In this document: positions 45,364 through 55,123 of the stretch, one piece after another | Position numbering within the stretch: position 1 is the first letter of the stretch | How the letters are laid out: the number at the start of each line of letters is the position of its first letter | NCBI GenBank assembly: GCA_037833965.1 | Contig: AP031356.1 | Span: 25,504,501 to 25,568,500, forward strand | Length of the DNA: 64,000 nucleotides | From: Marchantia polymorpha subsp. ruderalis | Lineage: Eukaryota > Streptophyta > Marchantiopsida > Marchantiales > Marchantiaceae | Reading direction: 5' to 3' | Translations under genes and position numbers: made by a program | The notes under the pieces: generated by a model | The model's input: the letters and a program-made list of their open reading frames with translations, nothing else | The model's database searches: none | What the model was told of the DNA's origin: nothing

Positions 45364-46034
45364 CTCCTTGGAAAGAGCTCGCAACGCTCGTTCCAACGAG
45401 ACCAAGAACTCTTCAAACGGATGAGGAATCAATGAGTTGTGAGTGTCGGAAGTTACTGATGGGAAGGGTTGAGGCAAGTCCGGTTGCGAACGTCTCCGGC
45501 TGCGAACGTCTTCGGCACCGGGGGTCTCCGGCTGCGAACATCTTCGGCTTCGGACGACTTCGCGACAACTGCGAGCAGGCCTTCGGCGAACTCCGAGCCG
45601 GTGAACATCGTGCAAGGGCCATCGGCGAAACAGTAAACTCGGCATATCTTTTTCATTTGTTAACGGTTTGACTTGATTAGGGTCTCGTTGGAAAGAACTC
45701 GCGACGCTCGCTCCAACGAGACCAAGAACTCTTCAAACGGATAAGGCGTCACTGAGTTATGAGCGTCGAAAGCGGCAGATAGGGTAGGACAACATCCAAC
45801 CGGAAGACATCCAACCGGAAAACATCCAACCGGAAAACATCCAACCGGAAGACATCAAACCGGAAGACATCAAACCGGCGAACATTGTGCCGGCGCCTTC
45901 GGCGATAACAGGTAACAGGCCTTCGGCGGTGTGCCTTCGGCGAAGGGTAAAACAGGCATAACTTTCTCAATTCGTAACGGTTTGACTCAGTTAGGGTCTC
46001 GTTGGAAAGAGCTCGACCTGATCGTTCCAACGAG
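45364..46034 (+). repeat. Three inverted-repeat modules in the R1 5' LTR
   Basis: Arms are at 45364-45373/45391-45400, 45684-45692/45712-45720 and 45998-46007/46025-46034, in the form CTCGTTGGAA ... TTCCAACGAG. Each is embedded in about 110 bp beginning with a TTGACTCAGTTAGG-like block and ending GAGTTATG or GAGTTGTG. The set is repeated in the 3' LTR. Confidence 0.8.
45791..45882 (+). repeat. 15-bp tandem array in the R1 5' LTR
   Basis: Six consecutive copies of ACATCCAACCGGAAG with small variants (ccaacc/caaacc, gaag/gaaa). The same array is in the 3' LTR at about 53923-54014. There are no spacers, so it is not CRISPR-like. Confidence 0.85.
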
Positions 46035-46996
46035 CCCACGAACTTGTGAAACAGAGCTAGGGTCTGTGAGTTATGGGTGTCGGGAGTGACTGTTATGGAT
46101 AAGCAAAGGTGTGGTCGTGCGTCTTCTGCGGGTGGATGCCTTCGGCGGTGCGCGAAAGAAGATCCCCTCCGGCGGATATCGGGTGGTCAGGATGTAGAAT
46201 GTACAGGTGTGGCGGCGGCGGCGGCGTGTAGTCGCGCAGGGGGAGCAGGCAGCTACCCATCATTGCGAGTGTTGCATTTCAGCCGGGCTGTGGGTGTCTC
46301 GGCCTTGGACTTCGAAGTGGAGAGTTCGGCGTGGGAGCTGAGACCTGGTGGTGTGTTCGGCCTAGTGTGCGAGAGCTTGTAGTGTACCAGTGTGCGAGAG
46401 CTGGTGGTGTGCGTGTGTGGAGACGGAAGTGGTGTGCTCGGCCTGGGAGATGAGATCAGAGTGGAAGACCTGAGAGTGGGATCTGAGATTGAAGTGTAAT
46501 CTGTGAGTGGGAGCTGAGATCTGAGTGGAAGACCTGAGAGTGGGAGATGTGAGTGAAGTGAAATCTGAGACTGAAATCTGACAGTCGGGATCTGAATTTG
46601 AACTTGAAAAGTGAGAGTTGAATCCGAGAGAGAAATCTGGTGGGGTCTGAAGGTGGGAGCTGAGAAGTCGACATTGAACTCTGAGTAGGAATTGGGAGTG
46701 GGACTGGTATCTAGGAAAGCCCACAGCGGCTGTAGTATTGAGGAAGTCACCCAGAGTTGGGTTAGATCTTTATGTAACAAAGAGCTTGTCTGATGCTCTT
46801 GCGAAAATAGTAGACAGCAAGGTTATTATTTTCAGTTCTGGATAATTTGTCTGTGAAGGAGCAAGTGTTTATGATCTCATTGTCCTGAATACACTTTGAG
46901 TACATGGCTTGCAATCAGAGAAGTTAGATTATGGGAGTTCGAACCCCCACCCGGACTACAAACGCTGAAGGGTGGGAAGGTTTGGCTCACATAAAA

Positions 46997-47014
46997 TGGT
47001 GCGTCTGCCGGGAG
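46997..47014 (+). other. R1 primer-binding site
   Basis: TGGTGCGTCTGCCGGGAG begins 5 nt after the LTR. TGG is complementary to a tRNA CCA end, and the next bases fit an acceptor stem and T-stem. The tRNA species was not identified with confidence; it is not the initiator-Met type used by many chromoviruses. Confidence 0.7.
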
Positions 47015-47027
47015 CTTGATCTTGGAA

Positions 47028-50000
47028 ATGCAGAATAGAACTAGATCGCACAAACCAAACCTGGAGCCAGGACTGGAGAAACCTGTTCGCAGTAGGAAGA
47101 AACCTGAGAATAAGGAAATCGAGGAAGAAATTAAACTTGAGATATTTCTGAACGTAGACCCTGTTGGTGAGTCTTTGTTAGAAGGTTTAGAGATTGTAGA
47201 ACCTGATAGTGAGAAGTCGGTTGAGGAATCTGCGAGCATGGCTGACGATGGAGGGAGAGCAGGACCTCCTCCTAGTCCTCCCATCGACCCACTCGTGAGG
47301 CCAAGGGGCCTGCCTATTCAGGTTCCACAGAACTTGGCAGCTATGGTCATACCACCCAATCTGCCTAAGTTCTATGGGACGAAGGATGAGGATCCTTCAA
47401 GGCACATGGAAAGATATGTTGAGAGGCTAGCCAGCTCTCTGATTACAGATCCAGGGTATTTTTTGGTCTGGTTTCCTACTACCCTGGAAGGTGAGGCGTA
47501 TGAGTGGTATAGGGATCATTCTGAAGGTCATTTTGGGGGATGGGATCAGATGCAAAGGGAGTTCTTGAATGAGTTTAGGCCTGAGGTGGGGCAAGGTTCT
47601 GCATTGAGAGCTTTGGCATCGTTAAAACAGGGAAGGGAAGAGGAAATCTCAGCTTACATTAGAAGATTTGATCTGGTTTGTGCGCGTTTTGTGGGTACAA
47701 TGCTCAATGACGATACGCTGAGACAATTTTTTATCCAAGGCTTTTTCAAATCGGGGACCATCCGAGGGGTGCTGGAGAGAAGCCCTCAAACTCTTGCTGA
47801 GGCCAAGATGGCTGCCAGGGAGATAGAGAATATTGACAAGGACTATGATAGATTGTGGAGGAAGGAGGATGAATCCATTCCTCAGTTCATCCCAATTCGT
47901 CCAAGAGCAATAGAAGGAGACTCAGGTAGGCATAGGGGTCAAGCTCCCTATTCTCTCATTGAGTCAATTTCGCAGACCAGAGAGCCAGCACCTGTTTTAG
48001 CATTGCCAGCCCCTACTGTAGATCCTAACCTGGCAGATGTAGAGAAAAGATTAAATGCTAGCCAAGTGGGCTTTCAAGAGACCATGATGAAGCAAATGCA
48101 AAATATTACAGATCAGATGGCCTTGATGATCAGGAGTCAACAGCCAGGGCCTCCTCCTCCAGTCGAGTCAGGTAGACATTCATCAAGCATGTGGTGTGTC
48201 CAGTGTGGTCAATCTGGACATACCAGGCAATTTTGTAGGGTGGTGCCAAACCGTGACAACAGAATGAGAGGTGGCCCACCTGTGCAACACCAAAGGGGCC
48301 AAGGACCAAATTACCAAGGTCAAAACGGGAACAGAGGACCTTCTAGGGGTCAGGATGGTCAGAACATGGAGAGAAAAGAATTACATGCATTTTGTGGTAG
48401 GTGGCACTATCCAGGTCAGTGTTGGTCTGAGGTTGGGGTTAATGGGTGTAGTAATTGTGGAGGTAGTCATCCCTCTGACCAATGTCGGCAGCCAGATAAA
48501 GTTATTAGTATGCCTCAGCCTACTGTTAGTCCTTACCAGGCGAGAGAAAATATGAGGGGTGCAAGACCGCAGAATGAGCATTCTAACAATCTTAGACCTC
48601 CTAACTTGTATTATGATCATGAAAACAGCAAACAGACATTCAATCCACCTGTTGGACTGCAGACAGTGAACAGATATATTCCTATCCAGAGTGAACCACG
48701 AGATGAACTTCGTAATGACAACAGAAAACAAGTTTCTTTTGCAGATCCATGTTCTTCAAACTCTCAAGATGCTAGGTTTGCAAACGATGATGGAGATGTC
48801 CAACGTAGTAGTTCTGATCTTGGTAAGGGGATAGTCGAACAAGGGCAGAATCAGTGGCCTCCACATACTAACCTGATTACTTATAAGTTGAAAAATTCGG
48901 ATGATGTGATTATGCATGAAGCTCCGGCCCTTGCTGTCACCACCAGAGCTGTGCATCGCAAGATGCAAACTGAGAAAAATGAAGATGAGCAAGGGGAGAC
49001 TTCATCTGAGGAGCCTCCTCATCTCTCTGATCTTGAGAGAGTGGCGAGGAGAGCAAGGAGGATTACAAGGGCAGAGGAGAAAAGAGATGAGGTTCTACAT
49101 GATGCAGAGGTGCCACCTGTCACGCAAGATTCAGAAAGCAATCAATCACGAGAGTGGGAAGGACCTGGGATTCCTGTGACAGAGTGGGAGAACATGAGAG
49201 GTCAGAGAAGGAGAGAGTCGGAGAAGTACAATTTGTGGTCAGATCTGAGTTCGCTGAAGGCAGACATTACTTTTGGTCAGCTGCTGGAAATATCTCCCAT
49301 TGCTCGTAAGACTTTGAAGGAGGGCATTCCAGTGCATAGAAGGAGTAGAAAGACGAAGACTAGAGTCGCTGCTAGAGTTCATTTGCAAAAAGGAAGTCAG
49401 GATGTCAAACCTGTGGAGATAGAGGTGGTAGTGGTAGACAAGGTGATTCCCAATGTATTAGTTGATGGGGGTAGTGGTTTGAACATCCTACCTGAACACA
49501 CCATGAGAAAGTTAGGTTTGAATCTGACAGGCCCCTCACCTTTCATTATCAATATGGCCAATCAGACTTCAGCTGTACCAGTGGGGATGATTAAAGATTG
49601 CAGGTTGTCCACTGGTGGTGAGGAGTACATTGTCACATTTCATGTGATTAAGATGCATTCGAACAGGGACACCTTTCCCATTCTATTGGGCAGACCTTGG
49701 TTGAGAATGGCTAATGCAATTGTGGATTGGGGAGGACTGAAGCCATCAATCACATATGGTCCTCAGGATAACAGAGTCAAGGTGTCAATAGGGTCATTAG
49801 GCGGAAGGGTGAGAGAGGATCCTGAGTTATCTTCAGGGAAGGAAGAAGAGAAAAACGAGGCCAAGTGTGATGACACTTTAGTGGGAGTGGTTCATTTGAA
49901 TGACAGAAAAAATAGATTAGATGTAGGATCAGGTAGCTTGGGTCCTAGTTTTTACAGCAGAAGCGAGGATGGAGAGTTTGCTCAGTGGTTGAGAGATTAT

Positions 50001-50213
50001 CCTGAGTCAGGTTGTGACGCCATGATGATTTCTCATCACAAAATTTTCGAGAAGGAGGTGATCAGTTCACAGCAAGAAGAGTATCTGTTGCTAGAACCAT
50101 GTGAGGTTCTTATGGAGGAAGAGTGGATACATGGAGGTCTCACTCCATGGTTGGACGAGTTGGATGTTACTGAGGTGGATTCGGTGCATGTTGATGGAAC
50201 TCAAGAGGAGTAG
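47028..50213 (+). CDS. gag: R1 Gag-protease polyprotein
   Basis: The protein has 1061 residues from the first ATG after the primer-binding site. The capsid-like region (about 100-290) includes LPKFYGTKDEDPSRHMERY, EGEAYEWYRD and LKQGREEEISAYIRRFD, typical of plant Ty3 Gag. A CCHC zinc knuckle lies at 390-403 (CVQCGQSGHTRQFC). Two further Cys/His clusters follow, including CSNCGGSHPSDQC. The aspartic protease has its active-site motif LVDGGSGLNIL at Asp813 (DGGS variant, common in plant elements) and ILLGRPWL near 886. The frame ends with a single TAG at 50211-50213; the next frame continues without a shift. Gag packages RNA and forms the particle, and the protease matures it. Confidence 0.93.
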   Translation: MQNRTRSHKPNLEPGLEKPVRSRKKPENKEIEEEIKLEIFLNVDPVGESLLEGLEIVEPDSEKSVEESASMADDGGRAGPPPSPPIDPLVRPRGLPIQVPQNLAAMVIPPNLPKFYGTKDEDPSRHMERYVERLASSLITDPGYFLVWFPTTLEGEAYEWYRDHSEGHFGGWDQMQREFLNEFRPEVGQGSALRALASLKQGREEEISAYIRRFDLVCARFVGTMLNDDTLRQFFIQGFFKSGTIRGVLERSPQTLAEAKMAAREIENIDKDYDRLWRKEDESIPQFIPIRPRAIEGDSGRHRGQAPYSLIESISQTREPAPVLALPAPTVDPNLADVEKRLNASQVGFQETMMKQMQNITDQMALMIRSQQPGPPPPVESGRHSSSMWCVQCGQSGHTRQFCRVVPNRDNRMRGGPPVQHQRGQGPNYQGQNGNRGPSRGQDGQNMERKELHAFCGRWHYPGQCWSEVGVNGCSNCGGSHPSDQCRQPDKVISMPQPTVSPYQARENMRGARPQNEHSNNLRPPNLYYDHENSKQTFNPPVGLQTVNRYIPIQSEPRDELRNDNRKQVSFADPCSSNSQDARFANDDGDVQRSSSDLGKGIVEQGQNQWPPHTNLITYKLKNSDDVIMHEAPALAVTTRAVHRKMQTEKNEDEQGETSSEEPPHLSDLERVARRARRITRAEEKRDEVLHDAEVPPVTQDSESNQSREWEGPGIPVTEWENMRGQRRRESEKYNLWSDLSSLKADITFGQLLEISPIARKTLKEGIPVHRRSRKTKTRVAARVHLQKGSQDVKPVEIEVVVVDKVIPNVLVDGGSGLNILPEHTMRKLGLNLTGPSPFIINMANQTSAVPVGMIKDCRLSTGGEEYIVTFHVIKMHSNRDTFPILLGRPWLRMANAIVDWGGLKPSITYGPQDNRVKVSIGSLGGRVREDPELSSGKEEEKNEAKCDDTLVGVVHLNDRKNRLDVGSGSLGPSFYSRSEDGEFAQWLRDYPESGCDAMMISHHKIFEKEVISSQQEEYLLLEPCEVLMEEEWIHGGLTPWLDELDVTEVDSVHVDGTQEE

Positions 50214-53147
50214 ACTACTGTGAAAAATGCGAAGTTGGAGGAACCCTTGCATTTCAAGACTACATCAACCGGAATTCTGGTGGGCCAAGACGTCAGGGAC
50301 TATCCTCAAGTCCCTCCTGATTGGTATCAAAGCTCAGAGGAACAAACTCATGTGGCGGAGGAAGACTGGAAATATGTGGAGGTGTCCATCAGAGGAGGAG
50401 AGCTGAAGCAAATGAAGATGGGTTCCAAGCTAGGAGAGGATGAGATACAGAAGTATGGTGAGTTGGTGGACGAATTCAGTGATACCTTTGCTTGGTCGTA
50501 TGATGAGTTGAAGGGAGTACCTCGTGAAATGGTGGAGCATCGGATTTCGCTGGTCCCTGGAGCTAAGCCTATTAGACAGAAGGAGAGAAGGATGAACCCA
50601 CAGTTACAGTTGTTAGTTCGAGCAGAATTGGAGAGATTACTCAAAGCTGGATTCATCAAGCCTGTAGAGATCACGGATTGGGTTTCTCCTATGGTTTTGG
50701 TCAAGAAGAAGAATGGGAAACTTAGAGTGTGTGTGGATTATAGGAAGCTGAATGCTTGTACTGAGAAGGATCACTTTCCTTTACCTTTTATCACGCTGCT
50801 TTTGGAGGAAGTTGGGGGTCATGCGAGGTACACATTCATGGATGGATATGCTGGCTACAATCAGATTTCCATAGCTGTACAGGATGTTCATAAGACAGCC
50901 TTCACAACTCCGTGGGGAACTTTTGTATGGGTTGTTATGCCTTTCGGATTGTGCAATGCACCTGCCACATTCCAAAGGTTAGTGATGTATATTTTCACAG
51001 ATCTGTTATACAAGTCTATGACAGTTTTTGTGGACGATTTTAGCACTCAGTCAAGTGCTGGTGAGCATCTGCAGTGTGTTAGAGAAGCTCTCATTAGATG
51101 TAGAAGAATGCAGCTAGCTCTGAATCCTGAGAAGACATTCCTAGGTGTTCAGAGAGGAGTTCTTTTGGGTTATGTCGTGAGTGAGAAGGGAAGAGAACCG
51201 GATCCTGATAAGATTGCAGTCATTGAAGGATTGGCAACTCCCACGAATGCTAAGGGTGTAGCCAAGTTATTGGGACATGTAGGGTGGTATAGAGAGTTGA
51301 TTCCTGACTTTGCCAAGATTGTAGTGCCTATTACTCAACTGTTGAGGAAGGAGAACAGGTTTGAGTGGACAGATGCTTGTCAAGAAGCTTTTGAAGAGTT
51401 GAAGTCCAGGTTGAGTACTTATCCGGTGTTGAGGCCTCCTGACTGGAGCATGCCTTTTCACGTTTTCTGTGATGCAAGTAGTGTAGCAGTGGGTAGTGCG
51501 TTATGTCAGTCTACAGGGGAGAAGGGGAAGGACCTGCCAATCGCTTATGCCAGTAGGCAGTTGAATCCAGCAGAGAGGAACTATTCTACTACTGAGAGGG
51601 AGTGCTTGGCCATGGTTTTTTCAGTCAAGAAGTTTAGACATTATCTGATCTGCAATCCAGTGGTTTTCTTCGTTGATCATATGGCAATCAAATATCTGGT
51701 GAACAAGGCGGAGCTTAGTGGAAGATTGGCCAGGTGGGTTTTATTGCTGGAGGAATTTGACTACACTGTGGAGTATAAACCTGGTCGCATGCACTTGCAG
51801 GCCGACCATCTATCTAGGCTGTCGGAGAATGTGGGGACCAGTCCATTAGATGATAGATTGATAGATGATAGTCTTTTTGTAGTAACAGCTCAGCCAGAAT
51901 GGTACGCTGGAATAGTAGAGTTTTTGACAACTCAGCAGTTGTCAAGTGATTGGACTAAGGAGGAAAGGAGGAAGGTGAGAGTCAACAGTAGACATTTTGC
52001 AGTGATTGGCCACAGATTATTTAGAAGGGGAGCTGATGGTGTTATGAGAAGATGTGTGTCAGAAGTGGAGGTTCCCGCAATTTTAGAGGCTTGCCACGAC
52101 AGTGCTTGTGGAGGACATTTCTCTGGCCAACTTACAGGTCAGAAAATACTTAGAGCGGGATACTTCTGGCCTAGGTTGTTTAGGGACTCTCATGAATATG
52201 TGAAGCGCTGTGATGCCTGTCAGAGGTATGCTAGGAATGACCTTCGAATGGAGATGCCTCTATACGTTTCATTGCCACTTGTACCTTTTGAAAAATGGGG
52301 AATTGATTATATCGGTGAGATTCATCCTCATTCGTCAAAAGGCATGGCTTACATCATAGTTGCGACAGAATACTTGACAAAGTGGGCGGAAGCGAAGGCA
52401 GTGAAGACAAATACGGCTGCTCATGCTGCCACATTCATGTACGAAAACATCATTTCAAGGTTTGGATGTCCCAAGATTCTGGTTAGCGATAGGGGCAGGC
52501 ACTTCTTGAATGAGATGTTTCAAGAATTAACAGATAGGTTTGAGATAGATCACAGAAAAACTACTCCATATCATCCACAAACCAATGGTCAGACAGAGCG
52601 AGTCAATGGGACTCTGGTGAGTATTCTTCGCAAAACGGTGGTTGACTCAAAAAGGGATTGGGACACCAAGCTGACAGCAGCATTGTGGGCTTATCGGACA
52701 ACTTTCAAGGTGACAACACAGGCAACGCCGTTTTCGTTAGTGTATGGATTGGAGGCCACTCTCCCCATCGAATTCGAGGTGGAATCACTCCGAGTTGCAC
52801 TGCAGTCACGGCTTACAAACAGTCAGTCATTAAGGAATAGGCTGACGACATTAGAAGAGCTTGATGAGAGGAGGAGAATGAGTGCTCAACATATTGAGGC
52901 CATTCAACGGAGGAGAAAAATCACCTTTGACAAGAAGCATAAGAAAAGGACGCTGAGGCCAGGTATGATGGTGATGCTCCAGGATGGTAGGAAGCTTGAG
53001 TTCCCAGGAAAGTTTGATGCAGTATGGTTAGGGCCTTATCTGATTCGTGAGGTATTTCCAAACAACTCAGTGCAGTTGGAAACGTTGAATGGAGAAGTTT
53101 TCCCCACACGCACTGCGGGAAGTAGATGCAAGCAGTACCGGATTTGA
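50214..53147 (+). CDS. pol: R1 Pol: reverse transcriptase, RNase H, integrase
   Basis: The frame is open from directly after the gag TAG, in the same frame. There is no ATG near its beginning, so it is probably made by readthrough. Numbered from GTG at 50220 (975 residues): RT about 100-330 with Asp208 (FMDGY) and Val-Asp-Asp 271-273; RNase H about 410-540 with Asp418, Glu459/461, Asp486 and Asp529; integrase with an HHCC finger (His626, His633, Cys664, Cys667) and catalytic Asp696, Asp757 and Glu793 (D-35-E). The GPY/F-like module WLGPYLIREV is at about 936-945. There is no chromodomain and no second RNase H. All catalytic residues are intact, which fits the young LTRs. Confidence 0.95.
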   Translation, partial: TTVKNAKLEEPLHFKTTSTGILVGQDVRDYPQVPPDWYQSSEEQTHVAEEDWKYVEVSIRGGELKQMKMGSKLGEDEIQKYGELVDEFSDTFAWSYDELKGVPREMVEHRISLVPGAKPIRQKERRMNPQLQLLVRAELERLLKAGFIKPVEITDWVSPMVLVKKKNGKLRVCVDYRKLNACTEKDHFPLPFITLLLEEVGGHARYTFMDGYAGYNQISIAVQDVHKTAFTTPWGTFVWVVMPFGLCNAPATFQRLVMYIFTDLLYKSMTVFVDDFSTQSSAGEHLQCVREALIRCRRMQLALNPEKTFLGVQRGVLLGYVVSEKGREPDPDKIAVIEGLATPTNAKGVAKLLGHVGWYRELIPDFAKIVVPITQLLRKENRFEWTDACQEAFEELKSRLSTYPVLRPPDWSMPFHVFCDASSVAVGSALCQSTGEKGKDLPIAYASRQLNPAERNYSTTERECLAMVFSVKKFRHYLICNPVVFFVDHMAIKYLVNKAELSGRLARWVLLLEEFDYTVEYKPGRMHLQADHLSRLSENVGTSPLDDRLIDDSLFVVTAQPEWYAGIVEFLTTQQLSSDWTKEERRKVRVNSRHFAVIGHRLFRRGADGVMRRCVSEVEVPAILEACHDSACGGHFSGQLTGQKILRAGYFWPRLFRDSHEYVKRCDACQRYARNDLRMEMPLYVSLPLVPFEKWGIDYIGEIHPHSSKGMAYIIVATEYLTKWAEAKAVKTNTAAHAATFMYENIISRFGCPKILVSDRGRHFLNEMFQELTDRFEIDHRKTTPYHPQTNGQTERVNGTLVSILRKTVVDSKRDWDTKLTAALWAYRTTFKVTTQATPFSLVYGLEATLPIEFEVESLRVALQSRLTNSQSLRNRLTTLEELDERRRMSAQHIEAIQRRRKITFDKKHKKRTLRPGMMVMLQDGRKLEFPGKFDAVWLGPYLIREVFPNNSVQLETLNGEVFPTRTAGSRCKQYRI

Positions 53148-53204
53148 AGCTGTCTAGCCTGCAGAGCTAGGATTCTGGAATCTTCCCCTGATGGTCGCCA
53201 ATGA

Positions 53205-55123
53205 TGTGAGCACAAAATTGTGCTCACATGTCTTTTTAACCTTGTGAGAGTTAAAGTTTTAGATTTAAGCTCTTGCAAAATTATGCTCGGAGTTTTCTGG
53301 AAGTTTTGGTAAGATTAGGAGTTGGTGTAATAGCTAGTAGGCAAAGGTCCGGAACGGGGCTTTCAGGGCAGGGTCTCCGGCGAAGAGCCTTCGGTGAAGT
53401 TCCTTCGGGGAAAGGCCTTCGGCGAAACAGTGAAACCCTCATAACGTTTTCAATGTGTGACTCCTTGACTCAGTTAGTGTCTCCTTGGAAAGAGCTCGCA
53501 ACGCTCGTTCCAACGAGACCAAGAACTCTTCAAACGGATGAGGAATCAATGAGTTGTGAGTGTCGGAAGTTACTGATGGGAAGGGTTGAGGCAAGTCCGG
53601 TTGCGAACGTCTCCGGCTGCGAACGTCTTCGGCACCGGGGGTCTCCGGCTGCGAACATCTTCGGCTTCGGACGACTTCGCGACAACTGCGAGCAGGCCTT
53701 CGGCGAACTCGGGGTCGGCGAACTCCGAGCCGGTGAACATCGTGCAAGGGCCATCGGCGAAACAGTAAACTCGGCATATCTTTTTCATTTGTTAACGGTT
53801 TGACTTGATTAGGGTCTCGTTGGAAAGAACTCGCGACGCTCGCTCCAACGAGACCAAGAACTCTTCAAACGGATAAGGCGTCACTGAGTTATGAGCGTCG
53901 AAAGCGGCAGATAGGGTAGGACAACATCCAACCGGAAGACATCCAACCGGAAAACATCCAACCGGAAAACATCCAACCGGAAGACATCAAACCGGAAGAC
54001 ATCAAACCGGCGAACATTGTGCCGGCGCCTTCGGCGATAACAGGTAACAGGCCTTCGGCGGTGTGCCTTCGGCGAAGGGTAAAACAGGCATAACTTTCTC
54101 AATTCGTAACGGTTTGACTCAGTTAGGGTCTCGTTGGAAAGAGCTCGACCTGATCGTTCCAACGAGCCCACGAACTTGTGAAACAGAGCTAGGGTCTGTG
54201 AGTTATGGGTGTCGGGAGTGACTGTTATGGATAAGCAAAGGTGTGGTCGTGCGTCTTCTGCGGGTGGATGCCTTCGGCGGTGCGCGAAAGAAGATCCCCT
54301 CCGGCGGATATCGGGTGGTCAGGATGTAGAATGTACAGGTGTGGCGGCGGCGGCGGCGTGTAGTCGCGCAGGGGGAGCAGGCAGCTACCCATCATTGCGA
54401 GTGTTGCATTTCAGCCGGGCTGTGGGTGTCTCGGCCTTGGACTTCGAAGTGGAGAGTTCGGCGTGGGAGCTGAGACCTGGTGGTGTGTTCGGCCTAGTGT
54501 GCGAGAGCTTGTAGTGTACCAGTGTGCGAGAGCTGGTGGTGTGCGTGTGTGGAGACGGAAGTGGTGTGCTCGGCCTGGGAGATGAGATCAGAGTGGAAGA
54601 CCTGAGAGTGGGATCTGAGATTGAAGTGTAATCTGTGAGTGGGAGCTGAGATCTGAGTGGAAGACCTGAGAGTGGGAGATGTGAGTGAAGTGAAATCTGA
54701 GACTGAAATCTGACAGTCGGGATCTGAATTTGAACTTGAAAAGTGAGAGTTGAATCCGAGAGAGAAATCTGGTGGGGTCTGAAGGTGGGAGCTGAGAAGT
54801 CGACATTGAACTCTGAGTAGGAATTGGGAGTGGGACTGGTATCTAGGAAAGCCCACAGCGGCTGTAGTATTGAGGAAGTCACCCAGAGTTGGGTTAGATC
54901 TTTATGTAACAAAGAGCTTGTCTGATGCTCTTGCGAAAATAGTAGACAGCAAGGTTATTATTTTCAGTTCTGGATAATTTGTCTGTGAAGGAGCAAGTGT
55001 TTATGATCTCATTGTCCTGAATACACTTTGAGTACATGGCTTGCAATCAGAGAAGTTAGATTATGGGAGTTCGAACCCCCACCCGGACTACAAACGCTGA
55101 AGGGTGGGAAGGTTTGGCTCACA
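53205..55123 (+). repeat. R1 3' LTR (1919 bp)
   Basis: It matches the 5' LTR with no substitution noticed in the parts compared, plus a 15-bp insertion (about 53711-53725, a local duplication of GGCGAACTC-type sequence). The 57 bases between the pol stop and this LTR contain no obvious polypurine tract. Confidence 0.95.

Larger units (their letters stand above)
45088..46991 (+). repeat. R1 5' LTR (1904 bp)
   Basis: It starts TGTGAGCAC and ends GGCTCACA, giving TGTGAGC/GCTCACA terminal inversion. The first 24 bp are an inverted repeat (11-bp arms, 2-bp centre). Inside are three copies of an inverted-repeat module, a 15-bp tandem array, many GCCTTCGGC motifs and a G/A-rich degenerate repeat tract at 46390-46690. 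Small open frames, including a 175-codon one on the - strand, have no protein-like content beyond the repeats. Confidence 0.95.
45088..55123 (+). mobile_element. R1: complete young Ty3/gypsy LTR retrotransposon, 10.04 kb
   Basis: LTRs lie at 45088-46991 and 53205-55123. The perfect duplication ACCCT is at 45083-45087 and 55124-55128. A primer-binding site, gag-protease ORF and RT-RNase H-integrase ORF lie in the usual Ty3 order. The two LTRs appear identical except for 15 extra bases in the right one, so the insertion is very recent. No chromodomain follows the integrase. The element sits inside the U3 gene of copy C in the opposite direction and disrupts it. Confidence 0.96.

Noticed and set aside
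45791-45882. Regular short repeats resembling a CRISPR array
   Set aside because: Units are direct tandem copies of 15 bp with no unique spacers, inside a plant LTR.
46253-46780. A 175-codon frame on the minus strand in both R1 LTRs (also 54385-54912)
   Set aside because: It is Ser/Thr/Pro-rich low complexity from the G/A-rich repeat tract. Identity between the two LTRs only reflects their recent common origin.
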